DNA of 57,635 nucleotides, taken from Acanthaster planci. Lineage: Eukaryota > Echinodermata > Asteroidea > Valvatida > Acanthasteridae. This document shows, piece by piece, positions 1 to 11,304 of this stretch. The notes beneath the pieces were generated by a model. That model was not told the DNA's origin. It ran no database searches and saw only the letters and a program-made list of their open reading frames with translations. How positions within the stretch are numbered: the stretch's first letter is position 1; each line of letters opens with the position of its first letter. The stretch is taken from NCBI RefSeq assembly GCF_001949145.1, contig NW_019091380.1, positions 1,834,231-1,891,865 of the forward strand, in the 5' to 3' direction. Both the position numbers and the translations under genes were made by a program.

Positions 1-318
1 ATAAATAGTTAACACAAAGTTTCGGTGATGAATTCACGGTACTCCTTTGATATGACCGAACATTAAAAGTGTCCTGGAAATCAGGTTACATTTTACAGAC
101 ATCGATTACAATAAAAATCAATGCCAGATATTGCTAATTAAAACGTCAAACCTCAGGAAGGGGTTATCCAATGAAATGTTGAGGAAATCTGTAAACAGAG
201 GTGGATCTTTTTTCGTCAAAATGTGTAAACGTCCCACCCTTATGCAGAATGTGAAAACTACATGATGCGCACACGCCCAGTGCATAGAACTGACAAAAAA
301 TTATGCTTTGTTCATTAG
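1..318. other. 5' flank or intron, no coding seen
   Basis: AT-rich non-coding sequence upstream of the first visible OGFOD3 exon. The frame of that exon runs upstream only to a TGA near 263 and contains no ATG, so the true start codon must lie in an exon outside the window and this stretch is most likely the end of intron 1. Confidence 0.6.
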
Positions 319-524
319 TGAGGAGGAAGTACCACGGCACAGGGTCACCTTCCGGTCCTTGGCTCTTCGATTGTTGGCCATCTTCTTCTTCTTAGGCCTG
401 GCTCACTGGTACTCTGCCAAAGCTGGTCCCCAGACGTTAGCTCAGCAAACAGAAACTGTACACTCCAGACGCTTTAACGTCACATGTTCTTCAGATTTCG
501 CATCCGACCTAAAAAGGTTTAAAG
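319..524 (+). CDS. OGFOD3: OGFOD3 exon with signal anchor
   Basis: The acceptor TTCATTAG ends at 318 and the donor is G|GTAACT. It encodes SEEEVPRHRVTFRSL, the hydrophobic anchor and a lumenal CSSDFASDLKRFKG stretch with an NVT glycosylation sequon. A TTG at 308 is not a plausible start. Confidence 0.82.
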
Positions 525-3500
525 GTAACTAAAGACTGACTTGAAGTTTCAGGTTCAACCATTACAGGTTGTCAAGCCCAGTGCATGTATAATCAGCTGA
601 AGATCTTGACTGTTAAAATACAAAATAAAATAATACATTGCGTCACAGCAACTTTTTACAGGAAAAGAATACCTCTCAGATTCTGACATGGGATTTATTT
701 TTGAAGGACTTGTATTTTACATTTCTTTAATAACTTCTTTGTGTAAACTTGAAAGAGAGTTTAATCTATCACCCAACACTTTACATGGTTGCCTGTGACA
801 GTTTTACACAAGCTGCCCATGGAACTGCTAGTCACAGAAAAACATTGCAGGTGCATGGCACATGTCCTCTGCCAGTATCTTGTTAAATCTGTTGATTAAA
901 AATGTGACGGCATACAGTAGAACCTCGTTAAAAAAGAGCGTTGATAATACAACATTCTGCTTAAAACAAGGACATTTGTAGGCCCAATCCTTTGCTTGTC
1001 ATTGTATTCATTCCCGATAATACAAGGTTCCTTTTATAATAAGGTACTTGTAATTTGCCAAGTCCAAAGGACTTCTTCACTGTATTTGATAATTGGGACG
1101 GCTTTTCCCACAGGATGTGCTCCGACTCAGTGTGGCAGAGTGATAATGGACAGCCTTGTATCAAAGAGTGAAGCCAGACACTTATTAGAGTAAGCAAAGC
1201 TTCACAGTCACTAGTAAGCTTTGAGCATCAACACAAGGGTATGAGACTTGAAACTTTGGACAGATCCATAGCTGAGAATGAACCTGTGAACAAGATCTCA
1301 TCAGAAAGTGAGGGGACTGGACTCAGGAAGCCTGAGCCAGAAGCCTCTGCTAGAAGCTAGCTCAAGGATTGAGAAATGGTCCTCTAGATAGGGTTGGGTG
1401 GTCAAATGTATCTAATCTTAGCTTAGTACCTTACTGTTGATGTCAGCAACTGGAGCTAAACGATAGATTCAGGTACCTGTAACCAACTTTGTAAACGAAC
1501 TTGTAGCAAGTCAGACAAGGAAAAAGAAAGCTTTTATATTTATAAGGAAATCTCTTTAATGAGACCCATGAAGACTGGATAGAATGCTTAGGTATGTATG
1601 CATGCATATGTACATGCTGAGGAGCATTTTGAGACAGACACAATTTATTGCATTTTTCACTTTGATACCTTTGCCTTGAATTTGGGAGTGATATTTCTTT
1701 TGCTGGTGTCCAGGTATGTACCTTTTTTACTTCAGAAGTACATGGTCCCCATAAGTACATGGTTCACAAACACATATATTTTTATGTATACCACTAGAAA
1801 TGAGCTTTCATGCCAGTCACTTCTAACCACCCCTAAGGTTTTAGAGCTCAGTAGTAAAGATACCAATTTTGTTGATTGATGTATTGAACTTTTTGATCAC
1901 TAAGTTTACACTTTTGTTTCAGACTTGCAAAAAATGGACTACAGTTGGGTGGGTCCAATGGAGGGGTGAGTTTTCACTAAGGGAATAAGTATGTGCTTGG
2001 TCGGTCTTAAACGAGCATTTAAGACCGGCGCAGGAGAATGGACCCGACTATTGCCTGAGCTGCAGGCGAGGGTGTTATCAGCGTTCGTTCTCCTGAGTAA
2101 GGTCTTAAACGTTAGTTTAGGACTGGCCAAGCGCATATTTATTTCCATTCATACATGTAAATACCGGTACCTTTTTATTCAGAGAGTCAGAAGAAGTCAA
2201 CGTACTGTATGATGGATTTCCGACAATTTGTTTCTGAAACTTTATTTTCATTTGTCATTGCTCATCCTACAGATAGCTTTGTCCAGTGGTCCACCTCCAT
2301 AACTTCAAACTGTATAAGACCAAAAGTGTCAACAATTAGTTTCACATTTAAAAAACTAATTTATCTGCAACTATAAGGATGATTTTCACCACTGAATCAC
2401 CTTAATGTCCTTGTGTATGTGTATCAAATGCTTAAAATGTCAGTCCTCATTCATAAACACCTGGGACAGTTTTTCTATTCCTGTTGGTCAAAATTGTGTT
2501 AAACATTTGATAATTCCCGCTGCGTAAATCACACTGGCACATACAGTGTAGATACCAGACAGAATTGGGTCAGACTGGTCAGGAGTCTGTATGCACGCGA
2601 TGCGCCATACACGCCAAGTTCATTGAAGGGGTTTCAGTTGGCAAACTTTCAAAAGTAATATACCACACAATGGACGGGGGTGTTCAAAGTTATGGAGGTC
2701 AACCACTGGACAAGGCTATCTGTAGGAGATAGTTGTTTCCAAAGCTGAACAGCTAAAGTGGATACTTGGACGTCCATCCAGTTGATCGAATATTTGCACC
2801 AAAGAAGAAACCAAAAATATGCACTTGGTACGGCAGGCTACCATGTTGAGTTTCATAACAGTGGTCCAATTCCTCAAAAAGGAGGGAGGCTAGGAGTCCA
2901 ATTGATGGTGGGCCTAATTGGTGATTTGTTCCCCTATTCCCACTGAGATCACACACCATAAAAAAGGTAAAAAGAGAGAATTAAGAGGAACAGTAATTTT
3001 TCCTGCCTTTGGCATCATGCATCAGTTGCCAGTAAGTTCATTCAGAACACCTTGAAATATTTTGGAATACAGTTTTGTGACATAATAATTGAATTTCCCC
3101 CCTTTCATTTACATGTATTTTCACCTGTGCATATTCAGTTTAAAAAATGCATTAGAATATTCATCAATTGATAGGCTTTGTCATTATGGGTCATTTGGTT
3201 ACTGCACAGTGTCAGATGTTGGAGGAATTAGGCATCGTCCTAAACAGAAGTCCCTTGGGATTCTGGGTATTAACCTCTTTATCTCCTCTGCAGGCATCCA
3301 TTCTTGATCTTCACTCCGGTGCTCTTTCTAAAGGCGATTCATTTATAAATATTTACAAGTAAGTGTGAGAAATCTTTCTGCATAGTGAAATTGATTCTGT
3401 TACAGAAATTTACATTACATTTCAGGATGCTAAATGGCTGGCATCTAAGGTAAGTCTTAATGTGACAGCGTGTGAAAATTCAAGGTATCAGAAAATAGAA

Positions 3501-6500
3501 ATTGAATGGAAAATTGCAGATCGTAAATTGACTTCATAAATGACACACCAGAGTACATATACATATAGGTCTGTGAAATCCATGGGTCAGGCCTGTTTGT
3601 TTCACTTGGATTGGGATCTCGATCGGTGATCCTAAAGCTGGTTTGCACCATCCATCAGATGAATTTTGGTGTCTGTATACCAACGACAGATCACTGATTT
3701 GTGATCCAGATCTGTGCAATACAAACATGGCCTCTGTCAGAGTTTGACGTGCATTTTGTTTTGATCTGCTTCCATTCTTACACCCCTGCACATATGATCA
3801 TGTTCATTGGTGATCTGGCACCCACAAAATCCTCAGTAGTATTAAATCACTAGTTGAAATGAAGCTGTTTTGTCATTTTTGATGGCATCAAGAAAAGTTA
3901 AGGAAACTAAATGTTAACCTTGTTCTACATGTTGTTGAATGTGTACATCTGGGGTATTAGCCTTTGTGATAAGGGTGTACATTAAAAACTCTAACTGCCA
4001 TTGCTTTTCTGTGCTTGTTTAATCAAAACATCTTCTCTACCTCAATTTTTTTTTTTTTTACAGAGAAGTGGTAGCCGAGAACTGGCTGAAACGGTAGCTA
4101 AATACTTTCATTCCACTGGTAGTTTTAAGTGTAGTTAACATTTGATTACAACTGTATGTCTTAATTTTTATGTTTATCCAGATATTTAGAAAAAAGTGAA
4201 CTAGGCAGCGTCTTTCATGAAGGAGACTTTCAGCTCTACAGGTGAGACGATGCACAGATCGTGCATTTGTTTGCATTTTTCCTGCATGTTTGTTGTCGTT
4301 TTTGAGTTATTTTCGTGCTACCAAGTATTTTTCTGTAGCACAGAGTTGTCCAGTGGGATAATTGTATGAGCTGTAAATTTCACCCCAAAGCCAACCATAG
4401 CTCGTGTTGGAAAGTTAGAAATTCAGTCAAATCTAGAATTTAGGAATTTTTCATGTGGATTTCAACACCATGTATTGGTTGGAGTGGTCATTAACAAGAT
4501 TGTGTCAACACTTACCTTCCAAGATCTTTCAAAATCCACAGGATATTGTGGGATTTTGCATGATGAAAAAAGAAAGAGCCTAGCTATTTAGCTTTAGAAA
4601 TTTGCCCATTGAAAGGTGAAGTATATGTACCAGTGGTTTATGTACATGTATGTACGTGAATGTATCACTGGTATTTACAATACAGGTATCCAAATAAATT
4701 CCTTCATCTGATTGGTTGGTCCTTGATCGTGAGTCATGGAATTTTTCCTAGTGTACGGGATGGCCATGCTACGAAATAAGTGTCATTTCTGTGTAAAATA
4801 GAAGTTCTGTATATTCCTTAGTAAAGAACACCCAACTGCATGGATCACTCTATTAGATGCATTATATGCAGCTTGTCATGCAAAGTGGCAGAAGATGAAC
4901 ACCAAACATTTGTTATTGTAACAGATGACATTTCTGAACTTGAAGTTGATGCAGGAGATTGTGAAGATTTTAGAATTTAATTAACTGATGTACATGTTGG
5001 GATGTTTTTCGGGATTATTCCACCAAAGACACAGAAAATGAAAATAATTTCATTTTGTGACAAATGGTCTTTGCTGAGCACTAACATTTTCACAGTGTGC
5101 TTACCCCTGGAATGTTCTCAAAGTCAATAGGTTTGAAATGGCATTTTGTCACTTTGTTTGTCCACAGCACCGTAGCCAAGAAGATCAAGCTAGCAATAGC
5201 CAAAGAATTCCGTATCCAGCCCAGCAAGCTCTACCTAACCCATCCCACATTCTTTTCACGGATGACCAACAAACCAGCTAAGACCATACACGACGAATAT
5301 TGGCATGTCCATGTGGACAAGGTATCAGTACATTTTGCTTGCTTGACTATTAGATTGTAGATTAGCATTAGAAACCCAGGACTTAGTACAGTGTTGTAGT
5401 GGAGGCTGTGACAAGTCAAGTCCACTGCTAGTCCATCCCAAGTCCTCGAGTCTTTAACCGAGACACAACCTATTCAAATGACTGTGAGAAAAGCATCCTT
5501 TGTCATTGTTCATCCTGTTACTTGGCCTTGTCAATAATGAAACAATTACAAATTGAAAAACTCTATATGAAAAATTTACACTTTGGAATTACCTTCTCTG
5601 AATTTCCAGCCATATGCAGCCTGTTTTGACAATGCTCGGTTTATATCTTCCATGTAAATACACTGAAATATTATTCAAAAGAAGTTGTGTGAAGGTCTCG
5701 AACCAATATCACACATGGGTTTGCATGAGTTTGGACCCAGTAGAGATTACAGAATTATCTTGAAGAGACAGAAAGGTAATCTTCCTTGAATGACGCTTTA
5801 GCATGAACTTTGTACATGTGTAAAAACTCACTTTCAGTTTAGGAGACCTCTTGACATTGCATGATTTGTAACTTTCGTCAATTGACCTCCGTCATGGCAG
5901 CCGTCTTGCTTTTTAACCATTCAAAGCAATGTAACCAAATTGAGGCTGGAGGAAAGAGCATCTGTTCCCTTCTATCAATATGTGAAGTTGTATTACCAAT
6001 GCCAATGGGTATACAGGAAACAAGACAAACATGGCAGCGTCAGGATAAAGTTCTATAGGTGCACATGGACCAGCGAAGTGGAGGCTTAGACTTTAAGTTT
6101 TTATTTCCGCCTCAGCTTTTAAAAGTATATGGAACAGTACTTGGAATAAGAACCAAATTTAAACTGGAGAAAAGTGTATGTGGGCAAATAGTGAAGTGTA
6201 AGGCACTGTCCAAATCAACTTTCGGCAGCAGGGAGAGATAGACAGGTCCTTGGAATCCATCACAATCCTTTGGCACATTTTTTTCACAAGTCCACTTCCA
6301 AGACTAGTCAGAAGACAAGTCACAAGACCAGTCATAAGACCAGTCACAAGTGTTAACTGGATGAGCAATGACAAAAGAGTGCATCTGTTACAAATAATTT
6401 GAGCAGCTTGCGGCTTGGCTTCAGACGTGATGGCCTTTGATGGACTTGCACGGCTTGCAATAGACTCAGTAAGTCCTGAATGCACTCCACTTGCCCGTGT

Positions 6501-7517
6501 TGTTAGTTTGCACAGCGCCCGTGTTAGTCCATAGGCAGAGTACTACTGGGGCTAACAACACTATACCAAGAGAAAGGTTTAGGACATTTGGTTTTTACCC
6601 CACTAGGAGACCTATGATACCTTTGACTACACGTCTTTGCTCTACCTCGCTGATTATGGGAAGGATTTTGAAGGTGGCCGTTTCATCTTCACCGACAAGG
6701 GCACCAACATGACAGTGGAACCTAAACTAGGTAGGCACAGTGTTAACAAAAACAATGTGCACTTGTTGTGCACTTTCTTTTGTTGTGCACTTGTTCATGG
6801 AATTCATTGGTTAACATGATAAATAGAGCATGCAAAACTGTATACGTGGTGAAAAATCTATTGACTTTTAGTGTGGTTCCCAATCGTCTTCCTGTCCTCC
6901 TTTTTGCCTTTAAGTTTCATTTTCCCCAGTTCCTGGAATGGAAGTTTTTCATTTGATCCTTAAATCTGACAGTTCAGAGTCAAATATGGAGCTGGAGACT
7001 AATTTGTGCATCCTTAATTTCAAAAATGGTCAGGACTACCCTCCCCCTCCCACTAGAACATAATCAGCCAATTACCCGGTGACTTCCTTGGTATACATAA
7101 AATATACACATTGGTTTCTAAATATATAGCAGATTTACCGTGCACTTGAATCAGCATGTTCACTTTGCATTGAGTTCATTTTTCATATTGTGGCTTTGCT
7201 TCAATCTTTTGTCTTTTGTCTTCATCTGATTGTTGGTCGCCAGCTTGAGAGGTTCTGCCTCAAAATGAATCGCTTTTCCTTAAATGCGACAGGTGTGCAC
7301 TCATAGTCACTGTGATCATCTTGCCTGTAAAAACTGCAGGCACTCACACTGCAATTGTTTTCCTTTTCTTGTAGGGAGGTTGTCTTTCTTCACCTCAGGC
7401 TCAGAGAACACTCACTTTGTGGAGCGCGTCACCAAAGGAACCCGGTACGCCATTACGGTGTCTTTCACGTGTGACAAGGCGAAAGCCATTGAACATCCAA
7501 AACTCCGCAAGTCATGA
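319..7517 (+). CDS. OGFOD3: OGFOD3-like 2-oxoglutarate/Fe(II) dioxygenase (8 exons, 5' partial)
   Basis: Spliced gene with exons 319-524, 1114-1189, 1923-1965, 3294-3358, 4182-4241, 5168-5321, 6607-6730 and 7375-7517, all with GT-AG borders and matching phases, giving about 289 residues (the human protein is about 319). It reads as a short N-terminal segment, one signal-anchor helix (LALRLLAIFFFLGLAHW), a lumenal linker and a C-terminal prolyl-4-hydroxylase-type double-stranded beta-helix. The iron-binding HxD (HVHVD, near 5305-5318), the distal His (SENTHF in the last exon) and the 2-oxoglutarate-binding Arg (GTRYAIT) are all present, so the enzyme looks active. Segments such as ASILDLHSGALS, HPTFFSRM and FDYTSLLYLADY are hallmarks of OGFOD3. 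By family it is a single-pass type II membrane oxygenase; its physiological substrate is not established. The gene converges on the EGF/CUB gene. Identification is by recognition of conserved segments, not by a search. Confidence 0.9.
1114..1189 (+). CDS. OGFOD3: OGFOD3 exon, CAPTQCGR segment
   Basis: Acceptor TTCCCACAG, donor GA|GTAAGC. It encodes CAPTQCGRVIMDSLVSKSEA and RHLLE, matching the conserved CxPxxCGRG region ahead of the oxygenase domain; the two cysteines may pair. Confidence 0.85.
1923..1965 (+). CDS. OGFOD3: OGFOD3 micro-exon
   Basis: A 43-base exon between TTTGTTTCAG and GTGAGT encoding LAKNGLQLGGSNGG. It completes the split Glu codon of the previous exon and ends in phase 0, as the next exon requires. 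Confidence 0.85.
1990..2137. mobile_element. MITE with TA flanks in an OGFOD3 intron
   Basis: Imperfect inverted ends of about 37 bp: TATGTGCTTGGTCGGTCTTA at the left matches the complement of the right end (GACTGGCCAAGCGCATA). Both ends abut a TA dinucleotide, as expected for a Tc1/mariner-type non-autonomous element. No coding capacity. Confidence 0.6.
2265..2727. mobile_element. MITE with about 40-bp inverted termini in an OGFOD3 intron
   Basis: TCCTACAGATAGCTTTGTCC at 2265 is mirrored by CAAGGCTATCTGTAGGA ending at 2727, and the match extends through CACTGG and CTCCATAACTT with few mismatches. No clear target duplication, so the superfamily is unassigned. Confidence 0.65.
3294..3358 (+). 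CDS. OGFOD3: OGFOD3 exon, LDLHSGALS segment
   Basis: Acceptor CCTCTGCAG, donor AA|GTAAGT. It encodes ASILDLHSGALSKGDSFINI plus YK, one of the most conserved parts of the family. Confidence 0.88.
4182..4241 (+). CDS. OGFOD3: OGFOD3 exon, helical linker
   Basis: A 60-base exon between TTTATCCAG and GTGAGA encoding YLEKSELGSVFHEGDFQLY. It continues the split Lys codon and corresponds to the human segment before the oxygenase core. Confidence 0.82.
5168..5321 (+). CDS. OGFOD3: OGFOD3 exon carrying the HxD iron site
   Basis: Between GTCCACAG and GTATCA. It encodes the start of the catalytic double-stranded beta-helix, including LTHPTFFSRM and HDEYWHVHVDK. The HVD triplet supplies the first His and the Asp of the 2-His-1-carboxylate iron triad. 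Confidence 0.92.
6607..6730 (+). CDS. OGFOD3: OGFOD3 exon, central beta-helix
   Basis: The acceptor CCCACTAG is weak, followed by an in-phase exon encoding TYDTFDYTSLLYLADYGKDF and GGRFIF; the donor is G|GTAGGC. The weak polypyrimidine tract is the least certain splice call in the gene. Confidence 0.85.
7375..7517 (+). CDS. OGFOD3: OGFOD3 terminal exon, distal His and Arg
   Basis: Follows CTTTTCTTGTAG and encodes RLSFFTSGSENTHFVERVTK then GTRYAITVSFTC, and stops with TGA at 7515-7517. The His is the second iron ligand and the Arg contacts 2-oxoglutarate by family analogy. AATAAA hexamers at about 7538 and 7634 are candidate poly(A) signals. Confidence 0.92.
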
Positions 7518-8944
7518 ATTACGAATAGCTTTCCAACAATAAACATCACATTATGGCATTGTTCCAGCATGTGCTGATACATTTACATGAAGGAACATGG
7601 CTCCCCTCAAGTTGTTTTTAGAACATGCCTTACAAATAAAAAAGACAAGTTGGTGAGCTTTAGTGCAAACAGATCAACACATACCTCCCAACCATTTAAT
7701 TGGAACTGGTCTGATTTTTTTTAATCGGAAAGTTCCGATTCCCCATTAAGGAATAGATGGATAAATAAATGAATAAGTAAAAAGCCCTAGCAAAAGAGAG
7801 TGCTATCTGTGGGAAAAATAGTGTGCTCTTTGCTATATCAGAATGGCAGTTGACGGGGGGGCGTAGGGGGTGCACCCCCCACTTGCATATCCTGATGTGA
7901 TCACGATTATGTACATGTATATGTCCAACATGTAGTCAGCCCCCCCCCACTAAAGCGTGAAACCCCCTGCTCGGCCCCCCCACGCTCAGATCCCTGGCTA
8001 TGGACTCATATAATGGGTCTTCTGATATCTGACTTTTCACTGTTGACAGGTACATGTATATCTATGGATCTTTCTCTCTGTGTGTCACAGTTGTAGATTT
8101 TACCTGCCACTGCTAGGTAGACAAGCTAGTCATCAGTACAAATGAAAAAAATTAACGAGGCATTGCAGAGTTACATAAAAGTTTGAAGCAAATACTTGTA
8201 TGTCCATGCACTCGTACATTGTGCTGGTTCATCCATATTACATGAGCTGTTCGAACCAAAGTTACAGACAGTAGACCACCCGTGGGTTGTATTTTATGTG
8301 AATGGTACCTGAAGTTTGAATAAAGTTGAAGTAGTTTGCAAAAACTACTTAAGATAAGGAAATAAGGTGTTGCAGATGAGTAACATAGGCACTACATGTT
8401 ATACACAGTGGATGTGTCAGGTAAATGCTCTACCAATTCAGAGAGCGTAAAACTCTGAAATACTTGTAAGATTTTTATTGCCTTCGATAAGTAGAAGTGA
8501 AAATAGTTTTCATTGCTAAATTCCCATTTGAGAGGTAGGGAAGTAGTTGTTCATAAAACGTATGCATTAAAACCAATTTGTCGGTGGTGGAATCCGGGAT
8601 TTGGCTTGGTTTCTGCTTTGTCAGGGTAGAGAGGTCAGAGGTCAAGACCTTATTTGGGAACGATTGCTGTCGAACTCAACCAGTTGCAATTTTGTTCAGG
8701 GGGAAGACTTGAGAAATTGGTGACAAATTGATGCTGAACTTGGTGTGCCAATCCATTGTCTGCTCAGTTCGGGAGGAATTGCCAAACGTCAAGTTCTGAA
8801 AAGCTACTTGTGTGAGGTTTTACAGAAATCCGATTAAAAAGTGCCTTTTGAAAGCCAATTGTGTTTACAGTCAAACTAAGCAGAAAGCAAATTCACATTA
8901 CACACTTTTTTATTTAGTGGTTTATTGTTGAAATATAAATATAT
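7518..8944. other. OGFOD3 3' UTR and intergenic sequence
   Basis: No exon or RNA gene recognised. 7725-7995 holds poly-G and poly-C runs and a GGATAAATAAATGAATAAGTA stretch that loosely resemble the hAT-type element at 36133-36346, perhaps a decayed relative. Confidence 0.4.
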
Positions 8945-9050
8945 GTATGTACATTTTGTTTCAGTTTTTGCAAATAATGTAAATATTTGATTCAAAGTGT
9001 ATACTTCAAAACGAAAGGTACCGGTAGTCGGTAATACTGATACCTAAAAT
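8945..9050. repeat. Left copy of a direct repeat flanking the GC-rich block
   Basis: AT-rich sequence with core TTTTTGCAAATAATGTAAAT followed by GTGTATACTT and a CGGTAATA stretch. It aligns in the same orientation with 16910-17014, on the other side of the GC-rich insertion. Confidence 0.5.
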
Positions 9051-9134
9051 GAGAGAAAAACGTAACTGTACACAGTATGTGTGTTACACATCAGTGACCG
9101 TCTCGATTGTTTCATAACTCTATGGCATTGATAT

Positions 9135-9404
9135 TGTAGCGCTGGCGGGTCCGGCCGGTGGGGGCGCCAGCTCGGACGCGCATGGAGTTGGTTGGCTGCC
9201 TCCGCTGGTTGCCAACGGCCCGCGGTTTTCCTGCCTTGCGCCTGCGCAGTCCCTGCCGGGAGGCGCCATGTTTAGAGCTTGTCTGAAAAACACATTGTAG
9301 TTGACGCTACAGAAATAAAACAGAGATTTTCTTGATCAGAATAGCGATCTGTTGCTGTGTGTGTCTATACTAGCGTCGGACCCCAATCCGTAGGACACGC
9401 TACA
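9135..9404 (+). repeat. 5' LTR of the gypsy element
   Basis: 270 bp bounded by TGTAGCG and CGCTACA, that is TG...CA with a 7-bp inverted terminus. AATAAA near 9313 is a plausible LTR poly(A) signal. No second copy was found, so this rests on the termini and on the gag-pol that follows. Confidence 0.75.
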
Positions 9405-9406
9405 AC

Positions 9407-9424
9407 TGGTGGCAGCAGCGAGAC
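9407..9424 (+). other. Primer-binding-site-like sequence
   Basis: TGGTGGCAGCAGCGAGAC starts two bases after the LTR end. A PBS begins with TGG because it pairs with a tRNA 3' CCA end. I cannot name the tRNA from the sequence alone. Confidence 0.5.
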
Positions 9425-9474
9425 GCTGGATAGCTGTAAAAAAAAAAAGGTAAACTCTTCGCCTTTTCGGTGTC

Positions 9475-9702
9475 ATGGCATGGGTGGATGATTTGGGTCG
9501 GGTGCCGGACTCGCTAGACAGCGGTAGCACAGGCCAGCACGGGGCCCAGTGGTCGGGGGCCCAAACTGCAAAGGCGACGTGGAACTCACCTGGGTTGGCG
9601 GGCGAGCTGGAGTCGTTCCTCGCGGGGAATCTAGAACAGTTATCCAGGAGCGGGAGGCGGAAATTCGAGGGTATCGAGTGCGCAGCGTGGGGGGATCTTT
9701 AG
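9475..9702 (+). pseudogene. Possible gag N-terminal fragment
   Basis: An ATG-started frame (MAWVDDLGRVPDSLDSG) just downstream of the PBS, ending in a stop at 9702. Position and composition suggest the start of gag, but nothing in it is diagnostic. GC-rich imperfect copies of GGGCGCCCTCTxGCGG recur downstream at about 9895, 10021, 10151 and 10257. Confidence 0.35.
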
Positions 9703-10431
9703 GGTTAGGTCCCGTGGAGAATGCAGTCAGCGCAGTCTCCGGGCGACTTCCCCCCTCCCAAAGTCGATGGGCGAGAAAGGTGCGGTTCCGTTTGAAGCAC
9801 GACCATTTCGCCCCGATCGCTGGGGAGGGGGCAGGGCATCGCCAGGCGACATCCTCCCAACCCCTCACTAGTACACCCATCGCCGGCGTCCGTGGGGCGC
9901 CCTCTGGTGGCGGGGACGCACTGGGAGAGGCGTTCCAGTCGGAGCGCCCTCGGGGTGGGTCCGCGGCTGGGGGGTCCTGGCGGGGGCCGGTTGGAAGTTC
10001 ATTCATGTCATGTGGTAAAGTCGGGGCGCCCTCTCGCGGTACCGTCGTGGCCGAGAGAATGTTCCTCTCAGAGCACGGCCGGGCGGCTGCCGCGGGGTTG
10101 GAGCCTTTGTGCGAGGTACTAACTGAAGCTTGTAGTACTAGCCATAGTATGGGGCGCCCTCTTGCGGCGCCACGGTGGCTTAGGAAGCGTTCCTCTCTGA
10201 GCGTGGGGGCCCCGATGCGAATTGATGAGAGCTAGAGGACCCGTGACAGGTTTCAGGGCGCCCTCACGCGCAGGGGACGTGGCTGGTGTGGCGTACCGCC
10301 TGGAGCGCTACGAGGCCGCGGCCACGGTCGTCGGAAGGGGGAATCGAGACGGGCAAGCTGGAGTTTGTGAGATAAATAGTGAGATGCGGGCGCCCCCACG
10401 CGGCGAAACTGCGACAGGTGGCGCGATTGAG

Positions 10432-10920
10432 GCGGATCCCCACTCGGGGATCTGCACGTGTCTGTGCGAGGCGGATCCCCCTCGGATCCACGCTCAAACT
10501 CATAAGGTGGATCCCCGTTTGGGGGTCCGCACGCGTCTGTGTGAGGCAGATCCCTCTCAGATCTACGCACGGACGCATGGGGCGGATCTCCACTCAGGGA
10601 TTCACACGCATCTATTATGAGGCGGATCCCCCTCGGATCAGCGCTCAAACTCATGGGGGATCCACACGCGCCTGTGTGAGGCGGATCCCCATTCAAGGAT
10701 CCGCACGTGTCTGTGTGAGGCGGGTCCCCATCCGGGGATCCGCGCGCGCCTTGTCGAGGCGGGTCCCCCTTGGATCCGTGCGCGGGCGTGCGAGGTGGAT
10801 TCCCCTCGGATTTACGCGCAGACACACGAGGCGGATCCCCAACCGGGGATCTGCACACGCCTGGTTGAGACGGATCCCCCCCCCAGATCCGCACACTGAC
10901 ATACGAAGCGGATCCCCGAG
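10432..10920 (+). repeat. GCGGATCC minisatellite within the gag region
   Basis: About 13-14 units each starting GCGGATCCCC or a close variant, at about 10432, 10471, 10507, 10546, 10582, 10622, 10681, 10720, 10759, 10795, 10831, 10870 and 10908. Spacing is mostly 39 or 36 bp, making a roughly 75-bp higher-order unit early in the array. Both spacings are multiples of three, so long frames stay open through it on both strands. Confidence 0.85.
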
Positions 10921-10923
10921 TGG

Positions 10924-11304
10924 GTGGAGCCGGATCAGAAGGATCGAAAACCGGTGCTACTTCCGGACCGGTATGACGGAAGCTCGTCCTGTTATATTAC
11001 GCACTTCGAGAGTGTGGCCACCGTCAATAGATGGAGCGAGGCAGAGAAGGCGGGATACTTGGCCTCCCATCTGCGGGGACTGGCCCAGGAGGCATTCACC
11101 GACTTATCGCCGGAGGCCCAGATGGACTACGTGAGCGTCCTGGAACACTTTGAGCGGCGGTTTGGAGTTGCTTAACAGGTGCCGCTCCATCGACCTCAAC
11201 TTTCCATGCGGGTGCGCGGTCGGGGAGAGTCCCTAGAGGAACTGGGGAGGTCCATCCGACGGTTAGTCCTCCGGAGTTACCCCACCTTTCCCACACAGGC
11301 GCGT
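10924..11304 (+). pseudogene. gypsy gag (capsid-like) remnant
   Basis: Encodes LPDRYDGSSSCYITHFESVA, KAGYLASHLRG and a VLEHFERRFGVA end, the pattern of retrotransposon gag capsid domains. A single in-frame TAA at 11173-11175 interrupts it before it continues as SMRVRGRGESLEELGRSIRR and AFWNALGD. A shift to another frame follows. Non-functional. Confidence 0.75.

Noticed and set aside
308-318. TTG at 308 as a start codon for OGFOD3
   Set aside because: Animal genes do not normally start with TTG, and a splice acceptor ends at 318; the true start is probably in an upstream exon.
9407-9424. Assigning a specific tRNA primer to the PBS
   Set aside because: I could not match the 18 bases to a tRNA 3' end with confidence by eye.
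9473-10006. Long - strand open frame of 177 codons opposite the gypsy leader
   Set aside because: GC-rich DNA with few stop codons in any frame; Pro/Arg/Ser-rich and low complexity with no domain, and it overlaps + strand element sequence.
10253-10894. 213-codon - strand frame rich in GDPP and SPSGD repeats
   Set aside because: Product of the 36/39-bp minisatellite, whose unit length keeps several frames open at once; no independent support for expression.
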